From Gordius sp. MW1 (taxonomy: Eukaryota; Nematomorpha; Gordioida; Gordea; Gordiidae): 64,000 nucleotides of DNA. A program made the position numbers and the translations under genes. Numbering within the stretch: position 1 is the first letter of the stretch; each line of letters starts with the position of its first letter. Shown piece by piece: positions 63,909-64,000 of the stretch. The notes beneath the pieces are model-generated. The model did no database searches, was not told where the DNA came from, and saw only the letters and a program-made list of their open reading frames with translations. The DNA lies in the NCBI GenBank assembly GCA_964036665.1, contig OZ038527.1, positions 8,153,835 through 8,217,834 of the forward strand, read 5' to 3'.

Positions 63909-64000
63909 GTAAACAACAAAATTGAATCTTTATACCCTCGTTTTTTTAAATTGTTTTTTATACGTTTGATTCGACTAATGCTTATTTTTGAATTACCTTA

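Noticed and set aside
59310-63908. kinase domain expected near the end of titin-family proteins
   Set aside because: No protein kinase motifs (GxGxxG, HRDLK, DFG) are present in any exon; the kinase, if any, lies outside the window.
1-64000. bacterial operon, CRISPR array, tRNA or rRNA gene
   Set aside because: Coding is split into short exons with GT-AG introns in one orientation; no regularly spaced repeats and no tRNA- or rRNA-like folds were seen.

Overview
The window is an AT-rich animal genome segment occupied from edge to edge by one plus-strand gene for a giant titin/twitchin-class muscle protein. I reconstructed 106 exons from AG/GT splice sites, reading frame and domain continuity. 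They join without an in-frame stop into 19,962 coding bases (6,654 codons). Both ends are open: there is no start codon, signal sequence, kinase domain or stop codon in view. The split-gene structure, the muscle-protein domains and the Helitron and hAT transposons show a metazoan. The species cannot be read from the sequence; short phase-1 PEVK-type exons plus mixed two-Fn3/three-Fn3 blocks resemble a chordate-style titin more than the strict Fn3-Fn3-Ig order of projectin/twitchin cores, but that is inference.

Layout: 86-1377 holds seven short exons rich in Pro, Glu, Val and Lys (PEVK-like, an elastic segment), including a tandem duplicate of a two-exon block. From 2243 to 63908 there are 43 fibronectin type III (Fn3) and 19 immunoglobulin (Ig, I-set) domains. 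The number of Fn3 domains before each Ig is 2,3,3,2,2,2,3,2,2,2,3,2,3,2,3,2,3, then an Ig-Ig pair, then 2. Up to about 25.9 kb almost every domain boundary carries a phase-1 intron; beyond that many boundaries are fused inside one exon and several domains carry long acidic, Tyr/Pro-rich or Ser-rich insertions.

Introns hold the mobile elements: an intact-ended Helitron (37413-40169), a second inverted Helitron (42114-44680) whose end lies five bases after a splice donor, two hAT-type elements with perfect 8-bp target duplications (17096-17681, with a BED zinc-finger reading frame; 53197-54678), a GC-tract MITE family in several introns, an older family with GGAGACCG ends, a small CAGGGGTTTG-ended MITE (56331-56533), and an unclassified family seen twice with 13-bp target duplications (inside the first Helitron and at 60245-60348). 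No tRNA, rRNA, CRISPR array or second host gene was found.

How it works together: in known relatives the PEVK part is an elastic spring and the Fn3/Ig array binds along the myosin filament. The window therefore appears to run from the end of a spring into the thick-filament-binding array.
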